Part shown: positions 16,840-25,532 of the stretch, piece after piece
Position numbering within the stretch: position 1 is the first letter of the stretch
Layout of the letters: each line of letters starts with the position of its first letter
NCBI GenBank assembly: GCA_965203535.1
Contig: OZ241897.1
Coordinates: forward strand, 4,278,001 to 4,342,000
Source: JAJDTT01 sp022827025
Lineage (GTDB): Bacteria; Acidobacteriota; UBA6911; RPQK01; JAJDTT01
Direction of reading: 5' to 3'
DNA length: 64,000 bases
The notes under the pieces: generated by a model
What the model was told of the DNA's origin: nothing
Seen by the model: the letters and a program-made list of their open reading frames with translations, nothing else
Database searches by the model: none
Translations under genes and position numbers: made by a program

Positions 16840-18144
16840 ATGAAGATTCAGCAACATTCTCGTCGGACATTCCTGCGTGGGGTCGGCGTCACCATGGCGT
16901 TGCCCTGGATGGAGTCGCTGCCCGTTTGGGGCGCCGCAACCAAGGCGGCCGTCAACGGCGGAAACCAGGCGCCGTTGCGCTTCGCCGTCCTGTTCTCGGG
17001 CAACGGCTTTCACACCAAGCATTTTTGGGCCGAGGGAGCAGGATCCGAAATGCGGCTGGGCCGGGTGCTGGAGCCGCTCAACGATTTCCGCGAGAAGCTG
17101 ACCTTCGTCCGGGGCCTCTACAACGAAGAAGCCCTCAAGGGGAACATCCACAGTTCCCAGACCGGCAACCTGCTTTCGGGAGCGCCGTTGGAATCGGGAG
17201 GGGGAATCCGCTCCGGGACCAGCGTGGATCAGGTCATCGCCCAGCGCTATGGACGGTCGACCAAGGTGCCGAGCCTGGTCCTGGGTTGCGAGCGGTCCAA
17301 CCCGGGGATCCACAAGAACTACTCCATGCTCTACAGCTCCCACATCTCGTGGAGTTCGCCCACGGCGCCCACGCCTCTGGAGCTCTATCCGGCCCTGGCC
17401 TTCGACCGCTTGTTCAAGGACGAAGTCGAGCGCGGAGACCGGAGCGTGCTGGATGCCGTGCTGGAAGAGGCCCACTCCTTCCGGCGGTCCATCAGCTCGC
17501 GGGACCGGTACAAGCTGGACGAGTACCTCAATTCGGTGCGCGAGGTGGAGCAGCGCATCGAGCGGTCCGGCAATAAGGGCGAGTTGCAGGGTTGGCGGCC
17601 GACCCTGGACAAGCCCAACGTCCCGCGCCCGCCCGACGGCATCCCTCAGGACCTGGAAGAGCACATGCGGCTCATGTGCGACATCGTGGTGCTGGGATTC
17701 CAGACCGACGCCACCCGGGTCTGCACCCTCAAGCTCAACAACGACCACAGCTACCTCCTGTTCCGCCACCTTGGCGTCGACGTGGGCCACCACGAGCTGT
17801 CTCACCGCGATAACGACAAGTGGCTGCGGGTGAACCAGTTCTTCCTGGAGCAGTACGGCTACATCGCCCGGAAGCTGGACCAGATCCAGGAGGGAGAGCG
17901 GACGGCGCTGGACAACTCGGTGCTCATGTACTGCTCCAGCATGCTCACGGGCCGGCACGACGCCACGCAGTTGCCGGTGGTGCTCCTGGGCGGCGGTGGC
18001 GGCCAGATTCAGGGGGGACGGATCCTGGACTACCGGGAACGGCCCAACCGGAAGATGTGCAGCCTCTACCTGTCGTTGCTCGACAAGTTCGACGTCCACC
18101 TGGAGCGCTTCGGCGACTCGGACCAGCGTCTGACGGAGATCTGA
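16840..18144 (+). CDS. DUF1552 family protein with Tat signal
   Basis: 434 residues from ATG 16840 (a GTG at 16828 is also in frame). The leader has a twin-arginine motif, SRRTFLRG, followed by VGVTMALPWMESLP, so export of a folded protein by Tat is likely. The rest shows the DUF1552 pattern: RFAVLFSGNGFH, NIHSSQTGNLLSG, SLVLGCE, YSSHISWSS, SSMLTGRHDA and LPVVLLGGGGG. The family almost always accompanies the DUF1592-type cytochrome protein encoded upstream; the gap here is ~140 bp. The two are probably one functional unit in the periplasm, with no known substrate. Confidence 0.9.
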   Translation: MKIQQHSRRTFLRGVGVTMALPWMESLPVWGAATKAAVNGGNQAPLRFAVLFSGNGFHTKHFWAEGAGSEMRLGRVLEPLNDFREKLTFVRGLYNEEALKGNIHSSQTGNLLSGAPLESGGGIRSGTSVDQVIAQRYGRSTKVPSLVLGCERSNPGIHKNYSMLYSSHISWSSPTAPTPLELYPALAFDRLFKDEVERGDRSVLDAVLEEAHSFRRSISSRDRYKLDEYLNSVREVEQRIERSGNKGELQGWRPTLDKPNVPRPPDGIPQDLEEHMRLMCDIVVLGFQTDATRVCTLKLNNDHSYLLFRHLGVDVGHHELSHRDNDKWLRVNQFFLEQYGYIARKLDQIQEGERTALDNSVLMYCSSMLTGRHDATQLPVVLLGGGGGQIQGGRILDYRERPNRKMCSLYLSLLDKFDVHLERFGDSDQRLTEI

Positions 18145-18261
18145 TCCGCCGGGTTCTCTACGGCCGGATTCCAGCCTTCGATTCTCGGGAAACAACGGCT
18201 TCGTCGGTTTCCATCGCGGTTTTCTTGAGAGAAGCGTTATGGGAAATTGTGGGTCGATGTG

Positions 18262-18618
18262 ATGAGTAACGAATTGATCGGCATTCTGGGAGTCGGTGTG
18301 GCACTGCTGGGGGTCGGCGTGACGATGGCCGGCTTGCTGGTGAGCAGCCTTCGCGGCGTCGAAAAGCGTTTGGGCGCACGCATCGATTCGGTGGAGCGGC
18401 GAGTGGATGCCCTCGAAACCAAAACGGAAGAGAGGCTGGCCGCCTTCGAAACCAGAATGGAAGGCATTTTCGGTGACTTCGAAAAGAGGTCCGAAGACCG
18501 GCTGCATTCGATCGAACATCGCCTGGGCGCGGTGGAACGGGGACTGGCAAAGCTCGAAGGGCTGATGGTAGGAATGCGTGACGCGTTGTTCGGGACCCGC
18601 CGTGCCGCCAACTCGTAG
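18262..18618 (+). CDS. Small membrane-anchored coiled-coil protein, paralogue 1
   Basis: 118 residues from ATG 18262. An N-terminal membrane segment (LIGILGVGVALLGVGVTMAG) is followed by a long charged coiled coil with VEKRLGARIDSVERRVDALE and VERGLAKLEGLM. It is the longest of three tandem paralogues (18262, 18667, 19007) that share the opening MS(N/S)ELIGILGVG and the closing EGLxxGxRDAxF. Paralogue 1 has an extra ~20-residue stretch (FETRMEGIFGDFEKRSEDRL) that extends the coil. The family is not recognised, and no function is proposed beyond a probable anchored oligomer. Confidence 0.72.
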   Translation: MSNELIGILGVGVALLGVGVTMAGLLVSSLRGVEKRLGARIDSVERRVDALETKTEERLAAFETRMEGIFGDFEKRSEDRLHSIEHRLGAVERGLAKLEGLMVGMRDALFGTRRAANS

Positions 18619-18666
18619 AATTGTGCGTTCACGTGAGTGGAATCGAAGTAGTTGCGGTCTGGTTCC

Positions 18667-18957
18667 ATGAGTAACGAATTGATCGGCATCCTGGGAGTCG
18701 GTGCGGCACTGCTGGGGGTCGGTGTGGCTTTGGCCGGCTTGCTGGTGAGCAGCCTTCGCGGCGTCGAAAAGCGTTTGGGTGCACGCATCGATTCGTTGGA
18801 GCGGCGAGTGGATACCGTCGAATCGAAGTTGGTGGGACGGCTGGATGCTCTCGACAGCCGAATGACCGTGGTGGAACGGGGGCTGGCGAAACTCGAAGGG
18901 CTGATGGAAGGAATGCGCGACGCCATGTTCGGGACGCGTCAGGTTCCCCGCGCGTAG
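18667..18957 (+). CDS. Small membrane-anchored coiled-coil protein, paralogue 2
   Basis: 96 residues from ATG 18667, 48 bp after paralogue 1. The order is the same: membrane helix LIGILGVGAALLGVGVALAG, then the coiled coil KRLGARIDSLERRVDTVE, then VERGLAKLEGLMEGMRDAMF. DNA identity with the first copy is high around the start and the GCATCGATTC region, so the duplication looks recent. The function is unknown. Confidence 0.72.
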   Translation: MSNELIGILGVGAALLGVGVALAGLLVSSLRGVEKRLGARIDSLERRVDTVESKLVGRLDALDSRMTVVERGLAKLEGLMEGMRDAMFGTRQVPRA

Positions 18958-19006
18958 GTTTTCGATGATCCCGCGAATGGTATCGGCGTGGTTGGAATCT
19001 GCTGTG

Positions 19007-19243
19007 ATGAGTAGCGAATTGATCGGGATTCTGGGGGTCGGTGTGGCTTTGGCTGGCTTGCTGCTGACGGGCTTTCGCGGCATTGAAAACCGTTTGGGTG
19101 CACGCATCGATTCGCTTGAGGGGCGCGTGGACAGTTTGGACGCTCGCCTGGCGGTCGTGGAACGGGGGCAAGCGAAACTCGAGGGCCTGCTGGAAGGGAT
19201 ACGCGATGCCGTCTTCGAGAGACGCCGCTCCGCGAAGTCGTAG
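19007..19243 (+). CDS. Small membrane-anchored coiled-coil protein, paralogue 3
   Basis: 78 residues from ATG 19007, the shortest of the three. The membrane helix (LIGILGVGVALAGLLLTGF) lacks the GVALLG insert of the other two. The coil is NRLGARIDSLEGRVDSLDAR, and the end reads KLEGLLEGIRDAVFERRRS. Stepwise loss or gain of heptads separates the three copies. Together they fill the space between the DUF1552 gene and a converging PLP-enzyme gene. Confidence 0.7.
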   Translation: MSSELIGILGVGVALAGLLLTGFRGIENRLGARIDSLEGRVDSLDARLAVVERGQAKLEGLLEGIRDAVFERRRSAKS

Positions 19244-19346
19244 CCGTCCCCGGTGAATTCGGTCGACTATCGATCGATCGCCGCGTGGATGTTCGGAATT
19301 CCCAGGGAAGCCCGCCAAGGGACCTCGGTTCCGGGTCCCACTCCTC

Positions 19347-20534
19347 TCAGACTGCCGCTTTCAGGATCTCGGCGATTCGCCGGCCCACGATCTTCGCCTC
19401 TCCCGGTTGCAGGGTCCACACCAGGACCTCCAGTTCCTCCTTCTCCCAGGGACGGGCAATGATGGAGGGCTCGCCGTCGCGGAGCTGCTCGACGACCTGG
19501 TCCCGGTGGATCGGGACCCGGGACCGGTCCCATCCGATGTGCAGTTGAGGCGAACGGTTGGCGATGGGTGGGACGAAACTCTGGGTCCGGGTTCCCGGTA
19601 TCTTCTCGACTCTCTTGGCGATGGTTTCGACGCGCCGCTCCCACTCTTTCCAGTCTTTCCCGTGATCGAGCTCGAGGTAGGTCTCCACCGCCACCATCAT
19701 GGCCAGCATTTCTTCCTTGTTGACCTTCATGCCCCGGCCGATGGTGTTGGCGTGAGGCAACCCGTTGAGCCTGGCGGCTGCGACCAGGTCCTTGCGGCCC
19801 AGCAACAGCCCGGTGCTCTGGGGACCGCGCATCGCCTTGCCCCCGGAGAAGGTGACCAGGTCGAATCCCATCCGGATGAACCTGGTGAGGTTCTCCACGG
19901 GTGGGACGTCGGCCGCGCAATCGATGAAGGTAGGAATCCCGAGTTTCTTTCCCATCCCGGCGAATTCGGCCGCCTGGATCCGGCCCTTCTCGTCGGCCAG
20001 GTTGAGAAACAGCATCATGACGGTCCGGGAACCGGCGGCTGCCTCCAGTTCTTCCGCCGTCTCCACCTCCACCATCCGGACCCCGCAGTTTCGCACGGCG
20101 TGGTCGTAGACGAATCGATGCGATTTCTGGATGATGACCTCGTCGCGCATTCCGGAAGTGTCCGGGAGACGTTTTATGAACTCCTCGTTGTCTCCGGTCA
20201 TGCAGGCGGCCGTCCCCAGCGTCAGGGCCGAGGCGGCGCCGGCGCTGACCAGGGCGGCCTCGGAGCCGACCAGGGAGGCGATCCGCTTGCCCACGGCGTC
20301 GTGGAGCTGGTCCAGATCGACGAATTTCCGGGTGGCGTATTCCCAGGCCCGCATCACTTCGGGCCGCATCAAGCTGCCCGACAGGGCCGTGGAGGTTCCC
20401 GCCGCGTTGATGATGGGGCGGACGCCGAGTTCGGCAAAATAGTCCCGGTTGTTCAACCGGCCGAACAACGGCCGGAAGTTGGCCAGGAAGGGCGAGGTCG
20501 ACAATAGGGTCAAGAACCATCTCCGGTTGAACAT
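19347..20534 (-). CDS. SelA-like PLP-dependent enzyme with an export-type leader
   Basis: 395 residues from the ATG at 20534, with GGAGGAG upstream. The body resembles the SelA/D-glucosaminate-6-phosphate ammonia-lyase group of fold-type I PLP enzymes: GVRPIINAAGTSTALSGSLM, EAALVSAGAASALTLGTAA, FIDCAADVPP, and the expected PLP lysine in FSGGKAMRGPQSTGLLLG. The family includes lyases and racemases of amino sugars, and true SelA is excluded by the context. The first residues, MFNRRWFLTLLSTSPFLA, look like a Tat or Sec leader, unusual for a PLP enzyme. Neighbouring oxidoreductases suggest a catabolic role. Confidence 0.8.
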   Translation of the reverse strand: MFNRRWFLTLLSTSPFLANFRPLFGRLNNRDYFAELGVRPIINAAGTSTALSGSLMRPEVMRAWEYATRKFVDLDQLHDAVGKRIASLVGSEAALVSAGAASALTLGTAACMTGDNEEFIKRLPDTSGMRDEVIIQKSHRFVYDHAVRNCGVRMVEVETAEELEAAAGSRTVMMLFLNLADEKGRIQAAEFAGMGKKLGIPTFIDCAADVPPVENLTRFIRMGFDLVTFSGGKAMRGPQSTGLLLGRKDLVAAARLNGLPHANTIGRGMKVNKEEMLAMMVAVETYLELDHGKDWKEWERRVETIAKRVEKIPGTRTQSFVPPIANRSPQLHIGWDRSRVPIHRDQVVEQLRDGEPSIIARPWEKEELEVLVWTLQPGEAKIVGRRIAEILKAAV

Positions 20535-20667
20535 GGGTCGGTCTCCTCCAAAGGCGGGTTCATGGGAATGGCGCCAGCCCGAGGTTACGCCGCCGCCGGG
20601 CATTCTGGCAAGCCGGGCCGGATGGAAGCGGGAGGGCGTCAAGCGACAGCCGGAGCCGGCGATGCAT

Positions 20668-21828
20668 CTACGCCGCCGCCAAACCGGGAACAATGGTGGC
20701 CTTGACGCATCGCATCCCGGACGCGGCTTCGGTGGCGGCCATGATCCCCTCCCGGCTGAACGGGAAGAGGACCTGCATCTGGTCCCACGGATACCGCTCC
20801 AGGCACCGCTCCAACATTCGGATGCCCAGCGGAATGTCGTTGGCCGTGAAGGCCCAGCTACCCAGTATGGTGATGTCCTTGGAGCAGATGCGGTGCCAGT
20901 TGGTCTCGATGGAGCCGGCGTCGGTGAACTGGCCCATCTCGACGTAGGTGCCCCCGTCCCGGAGCATCTCGATACCCTCCGGACCCGCCGACGGGTGCCC
21001 GCTGGCCTCCACCACCAGGTCGGCTCCGAATCTTCCCGCCAGCCGGCGAACGGCTTCGATCCGGGATCGAGGCTCCGGATGATCTTCCAACGAAACGGTG
21101 GCGGCGGCGCCGAAGCGGCGGCAGAGGGCCAGACGCGGATTCTCGGGCGCGCCGACCACCACCACCCGTCCGGCTCCCATCTCCTGAGCGGCCACCAGGC
21201 AGAGCAGGCCGATGGGGCCTGATCCCTGGATGACCACCGTGTCGCCCGACCGAAATCCGCCCGCCGAGACGGCCCGGTTCAGAGCCCGGACGCAACAGGC
21301 GAGAGGCTCCGACAGAGTGCCCCGCAACGAAGACAACCGCTCGGGCAGGCGGTAGATCTTGGTGGCGGGAAACATCTCCAGGTCGACGTAGACCATCTCG
21401 GCCCAGCCGCCCCACAGATGGGGTGGCTTCTCGAAGGGGATGTAGCGGCCGTAGTAGGTGGGCTGGAGGCACTTGTTGGCCTGGGCCGGGTAGTGGACGC
21501 AGTAGTAGCACTCGCCGCAGGGCATCAGCGGCGGGAGCATGACGCGGGCGCCCGTTTCCAAGGGTTCTCCCATGAAGTCCGAATCGAGCTCCGGACCGAT
21601 CTCCTCGATCACCCCCGCCAATTCGTGGCCCAGAGTCAGGGGCCAGGGGAGTGGTTTGGGCCAATGCCCCTTCAATATGTGCAGGTCGGTGCCGCAGACG
21701 CCGCAGGCCTCGATTCGAATGAGCGCCGCCTTGCGGGGCGTCGACGGTCTCGGGACGGTGCGGATACGGGGGGAAGCCCCGGGTCCGTCATAGGTCGCGA
21801 CCTGAATCCCGGTCATTTCGAGCGTCAT
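20668..21828 (-). CDS. Zinc-dependent alcohol dehydrogenase (MDR family, sorbitol/threonine dehydrogenase-like)
   Basis: 386 residues from ATG 21828; the ATG at 21816 is an alternative. The catalytic-zinc region is intact (ACGVCGTDLHILKG, then GHELAGVIEEIG). A structural-zinc cluster follows (CGECYYCVHYPAQANKC). The Rossmann fold has GSGPIGLLCLVAA. It should oxidise a polyol or hydroxy-compound with NAD(P). The stop lies 133 bp upstream of the SelA-like gene start on the same strand, so they may form a catabolic operon. The divergent neighbour is a Gfo/Idh/MocA gene. Confidence 0.85.
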   Translation of the reverse strand: MTLEMTGIQVATYDGPGASPRIRTVPRPSTPRKAALIRIEACGVCGTDLHILKGHWPKPLPWPLTLGHELAGVIEEIGPELDSDFMGEPLETGARVMLPPLMPCGECYYCVHYPAQANKCLQPTYYGRYIPFEKPPHLWGGWAEMVYVDLEMFPATKIYRLPERLSSLRGTLSEPLACCVRALNRAVSAGGFRSGDTVVIQGSGPIGLLCLVAAQEMGAGRVVVVGAPENPRLALCRRFGAAATVSLEDHPEPRSRIEAVRRLAGRFGADLVVEASGHPSAGPEGIEMLRDGGTYVEMGQFTDAGSIETNWHRICSKDITILGSWAFTANDIPLGIRMLERCLERYPWDQMQVLFPFSREGIMAATEAASGMRCVKATIVPGLAAA

Positions 21829-21986
21829 TATGTCGCTGCCGGATACGGTCGGCAATTGCCCGTTTTCCCGAAACACATGCCGGAGATCCCCCGGCCGGGA
21901 CCGGTTTGCGGCCGTGGCGACTTTAGCCAGGGGCTGGTAGGCTGTAGCCCGAGCGTTCGGAGACGATAACGGAAAGGAATCGAGGA

Positions 21987-23147
21987 ATGGATCGCAGACA
22001 GTTTCTCAAGGAGGCCGCCTTCACCACCGGCGGAGGGTTGCTGGGATTGGAAGCGGCCCGGAGCCTCCAGTCAGGAAAGGCCCTGGCGGAATCCTCCCGG
22101 GAGTCCATCCGGGTCGGGATCATCACGGAGCCGGGAGGCCAGCACCTGAGCTGGTTCACCCGGGCTCTGGGTGTCCTGGACGGAGTCGAGATGGTGGCCG
22201 CCGCCGACGAGTCGGGCGGCTTCTTCGAAAAGGGTCGGGAATACCTGGGACCTCGGGCCTCCGAGTTCCGGACCTTCAAGGACTACCGCCGGATGATCGG
22301 GGAGGTGCGTCCTCATCTGGTGTTGATGGCTCTGGAGCCGGTGCATACTCCGCCCGTAGTGGAGGCGGTTCTTGAGGGGGGAGCCCACGTGCTGACGGAC
22401 AAGCCGGCCTGTGTGCGCCTGGCCGATTTCGAAAAGGTGGCCCGCCTGGCGGAATCCAAGAACCTGGAGTTGATGCTGGGCCTCACGAACCGGATCAATC
22501 CCGCGGCCCGGAAGGCCCGCGAGCTGGTGGAATCGGGGCTGATGGGAAAGCTCTACGGAACGTCGGTTCACCTGGTGGCGGACCATACCCGTTTGACCAG
22601 GCCTTCGTATTGGACCAGGTGGGTGGCGTCCCGCGAGCGGGCCGGAGGCGGCAAGCTCATCTACCACGGGATCCACTACCTGGACCTGGTCCATTACATC
22701 GCCGGAGACACCATCACCGAGGTCGCCGGCTTCGCCGAGAAGGTCGGCGACCAGCCGGTCGAGCTGGAGGATTCGGCCGTCCTGGCCTACCGGATGAGTC
22801 AGGGAACGGTGGGAACCCTGAACACGGGGTACTATCTCCCCAAGGGATACAGCACCCTGGTCAAGTTCTGGGGGTCGTTGGGCTGGCTCCGTTTCGATCT
22901 GGCCGCCGGTCCTCCCATGACCTGGTACTCGACGCACCCGGACGCTCCGGGCAAGGTCCGATCCTTCTACTACTCCCGGGAACCGAACACCTACACGCTG
23001 ATGATGGAAGAGGCGGTGAATGCCGCTCGCGGCCTGGGCCCGTTTCCCATCACCACCCGGGAGAGCTTGAATTCACTGCGAGTGGTCTTCGCCGCCTACG
23101 ATGCGGCTCGGGAGGAGGCCAGCCGGACGGTGGCCACTTCCGGATAG
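21987..23147 (+). CDS. Gfo/Idh/MocA family oxidoreductase with Tat leader
   Basis: 386 residues. The leader DRRQFLKEAAFTTGGGLLG has the Tat pattern RRxFLK, so the enzyme is probably periplasmic. The Rossmann part starts at RVGIITEPGG. The dehydrogenase lysine lies in HVLTDKPACVR, corresponding to the usual EKP. HYLDLVHYIAGD carries the conserved histidines of the second domain. The protein is a close paralogue of the one at 24380, sharing MLxxxNR and VADxTRLTRP. GGAAAGGAA precedes the ATG. The substrate is likely a sugar or cyclitol but cannot be named. Confidence 0.87.
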   Translation: MDRRQFLKEAAFTTGGGLLGLEAARSLQSGKALAESSRESIRVGIITEPGGQHLSWFTRALGVLDGVEMVAAADESGGFFEKGREYLGPRASEFRTFKDYRRMIGEVRPHLVLMALEPVHTPPVVEAVLEGGAHVLTDKPACVRLADFEKVARLAESKNLELMLGLTNRINPAARKARELVESGLMGKLYGTSVHLVADHTRLTRPSYWTRWVASRERAGGGKLIYHGIHYLDLVHYIAGDTITEVAGFAEKVGDQPVELEDSAVLAYRMSQGTVGTLNTGYYLPKGYSTLVKFWGSLGWLRFDLAAGPPMTWYSTHPDAPGKVRSFYYSREPNTYTLMMEEAVNAARGLGPFPITTRESLNSLRVVFAAYDAAREEASRTVATSG

Positions 23148-23164
23148 CGGCGAACCAGGAAGGC

Positions 23165-23328
23165 TAGGAGTCTGCGCCGTAGAAATGATCGTAGCGAGAA
23201 AGTGGAGAATCGAGGCCAGATTTTCACGATTTGGAGGTGCATAGTTGCTCTATTCGCCGAGAAATCGGGGAAATATGGACCGATTCTACGCTTTCGCAGT
23301 AGATTAATTTCTGCGGCGCAGGCTCCTG
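23165..23328. mobile_element. 160-bp TIR element (MITE-like), copy 1
   Basis: The element spans 23167-23326 and is flanked by TA on the left and TG on the right. Its ends are imperfect inverted repeats of ~50 bp: the left end begins GGAGTCTGCGCCGTAGAAAT, and the right end is the complement of GGAGCCTGCGCCGCAGAAAT. The inverted copy at 34795-34954 has the same length and differs at only about seven positions. It encodes nothing, and fills the gap between two Gfo/Idh/MocA genes. TA flanks are typical of elements moved by IS630/Tc1-mariner transposases. Confidence 0.8.
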
Positions 23329-23341
23329 GGAGAAGAGGACG

Positions 23342-24355
23342 ATGACGGAGATCCCCAAAGTCGGGTGGGGCATCATCGGCGCCGGAGATATCGCGCACCG
23401 GGTGATGGCGCCGGCCATGCGGGAGTGTCCTCACAGCGAGTTGGTGGCGGTGACCCGGACGACTCTCCAGGGCGCCCGGAAATTCGCCCGCATGCACGGC
23501 GTCAGGCGCGCATACGACAACTTGGAGGATCTGCTGGCCGATTCCGAAGTCGAAGCCGTCTACGTGGCGACTCCCGTGGCCCGTCATCTGCCGGATACGC
23601 TGGCCGCCGCGGCGGCGGGGCGGCATGTCCTGTGCGAGAAGCCGCTGGCATTGAACGTTGCCGAAGGCGAGGAAATGGAGGAAGCCTGCCGGCGGGCCGG
23701 GATCACGTTCATGACCTGCTACTACCAGCGTTTCAACGCCCGGCATCGCAAGATGAAGGAGTTGCTGGACGCGGGCGCCATCGGGCAGGCCACTTCGGCG
23801 CGGGTCAACTTCTCGGGCCGGAGCCTGGTCAACCCCGAGGCGTGGCGTCAGGACCCGGCGTTGGGCGGCGGCGGACCCTACATGGACATGGGGACCCATG
23901 CCGTCGATCTGCTGCGCTTTTTCCTGGGTGACGTGCTCGAGGTCGCCGCCTTCACCGATGTCCTGGCCGGCGACTATGCCGTGGAGGATACGGCCAGCTC
24001 GCTGCTGCGAATGAGCAACGGCGCCCAGGCCGTCGTCACCTCGCACTGGAGCAGTGGTGACCCGGACGAGGACCGCACGTCCATGATCGAGATCCTGGGA
24101 ACGGAAGGAATCCTCCGGACCTCACCGCTGCATGAGAAGTTTTCCCGGGGAAATTTGTTGTTGGCCACCCGCCAGGGTGAAGAGAGTTTCGAGTTCGAGG
24201 AGAGTACGCACGTCCAGGTGCTCAGCGAGTTCGCGTCGGCTCTGGCCGAAGGCCGCGACCCGGCCATCACCATCCAGGACGGCCTGGCCGCTCAGCGGGT
24301 CGTGGAGTCGGTCTATGCCTCGTCCCGGAGTGGCCGGGCGATCCAACTGAACTAG
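23342..24355 (+). CDS. Gfo/Idh/MocA family oxidoreductase
   Basis: 337 residues, cytoplasmic form without a leader. The N-terminal nucleotide loop is WGIIGAGDIAHR, the catalytic motif HVLCEKPLALN is canonical, and YMDMGTHAVDLLRFFLGD carries the second-domain histidine. It ends at AIQLN after the conserved SVYASSRSGR. GGGAGAAGAGG lies before the ATG at 23342. It is followed 24 bp later by another member of the family, so the two are co-transcribed. The family works on sugars, cyclitols and their derivatives. Confidence 0.9.
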   Translation: MTEIPKVGWGIIGAGDIAHRVMAPAMRECPHSELVAVTRTTLQGARKFARMHGVRRAYDNLEDLLADSEVEAVYVATPVARHLPDTLAAAAAGRHVLCEKPLALNVAEGEEMEEACRRAGITFMTCYYQRFNARHRKMKELLDAGAIGQATSARVNFSGRSLVNPEAWRQDPALGGGGPYMDMGTHAVDLLRFFLGDVLEVAAFTDVLAGDYAVEDTASSLLRMSNGAQAVVTSHWSSGDPDEDRTSMIEILGTEGILRTSPLHEKFSRGNLLLATRQGEESFEFEESTHVQVLSEFASALAEGRDPAITIQDGLAAQRVVESVYASSRSGRAIQLN

Positions 24356-24379
24356 AGGACACCCAGAGGAGATTTCGCC

Positions 24380-25426
24380 ATGTCCGAAGACATTCGCGTC
24401 GGCATCATCACCAAGCACCGGGGACCCCACCTGAGCTACTACATGAGGTCGTTCGCCACTTGCCGGGGAGTGAAGCAGGTGGCCATCGCCGACTCCACCG
24501 GACGCCATTTCAAAGAAGCCGGGGAGATCCTCGGAACCAGCTATCCGGACCTCAAGACCTACCGGAACTACCGGAGTATGCTCTCCGCCGAGAAGCCGCA
24601 ACTGGTGCTGGTGACCATGGAGGCGCACATGGCGCCGAGGCGGATCCGGGCCGCCTTGGAGTCGGGCGCCCACGTCGTGTGCGAAAAGCCGTCCTGTGTC
24701 CGGGTCGAGGACTTCCAGGAGCTGGCGGATCTGGCGACGTCCAAGAACCTGTGCCTGATGCTGGCCATGGCCAACCGGTTCGCTCCCCCGGTCCAGAAGG
24801 CCAGGGAGCTGGTTCAGGCCGGAAAGCTGGGGAAGCTCTTCAGTGTCGACGTCTACATGGTCGCGGACCAGACGCGGCTGACCCGGCCCAGAACCCAAAA
24901 GTCGTGGGTCTCCAAAAAAGCTCTCTCCGGCGGCGGTCACCTGATCTGGCTGGGGATCCATTGGCTCGACCTGGTCCAGTACATCACCGGAGACCGGGTG
25001 CGCAAAGTGGGCGGTTTCACCAGCAACGTGGGGGGGCAGCCGGTGGATATCGAAGACGCCGCGGTGCTCAGCCTCCTCTACAGGAGCGGCATGGTGGGCA
25101 CCATGCACTCGGGCTACTACCTGGACCGCGGATACCACAGCCATTTGGCCATCTGGGGCGAGAAGGGCTGGCTTCGATTCGATCTGACCGCTCAACAGCC
25201 GCTGGAATGGCATTCGACCCTGGAGGGAATGCCTCAGGGGATCCAGACCTTTTCGTACAGCCGGGGAACGAACTTCTACCTGGGGATCATTCAGGCCGCA
25301 GTGGACTGTGCCCGCGGTTCCGGAGATTCGGGAAAGAGCGCCGACGAGAGCCTGAGCGTTCTCAAGACCATCTTCGGTCTCTACCGGGCGGCGGAGACGG
25401 GACGGACGCAAACACTCGAGTCGTAG
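24380..25426 (+). CDS. Gfo/Idh/MocA family oxidoreductase
   Basis: 348 residues, with no leader. The fold starts at DIRVGIITKHRGPHLSYYM, the motif is HVVCEKPSCVR, and the second domain has GGGHLIWLGIHWLDLVQYI. It is much closer to the Tat-exported paralogue at 21987 than to its immediate neighbour at 23342: both share VADxTRLTRP, the GYYL run and RESxxSLxxxF-like C-termini. AGGAGA precedes the ATG. The pair of one exported and one cytoplasmic paralogue suggests the same class of substrate on both sides of the membrane. Confidence 0.9.
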   Translation: MSEDIRVGIITKHRGPHLSYYMRSFATCRGVKQVAIADSTGRHFKEAGEILGTSYPDLKTYRNYRSMLSAEKPQLVLVTMEAHMAPRRIRAALESGAHVVCEKPSCVRVEDFQELADLATSKNLCLMLAMANRFAPPVQKARELVQAGKLGKLFSVDVYMVADQTRLTRPRTQKSWVSKKALSGGGHLIWLGIHWLDLVQYITGDRVRKVGGFTSNVGGQPVDIEDAAVLSLLYRSGMVGTMHSGYYLDRGYHSHLAIWGEKGWLRFDLTAQQPLEWHSTLEGMPQGIQTFSYSRGTNFYLGIIQAAVDCARGSGDSGKSADESLSVLKTIFGLYRAAETGRTQTLES

Positions 25427-25532
25427 CCGGCGCATTCCCCGATTCGCACGGCCGGAATGCCGCGGTGACGTCGTCTCCCGGTGCAAGGCTCTTGAGACCC
25501 TCGCCGGTTCATTTCTGAAAGGAGAACGAACC

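Noticed and set aside
13755..16841. 1028-codon antisense frame over the DUF1592 gene
   Set aside because: Stop-free antisense frames are expected in GC-rich genes; the plus-strand protein has a signal peptide, haem sites and conserved domains.
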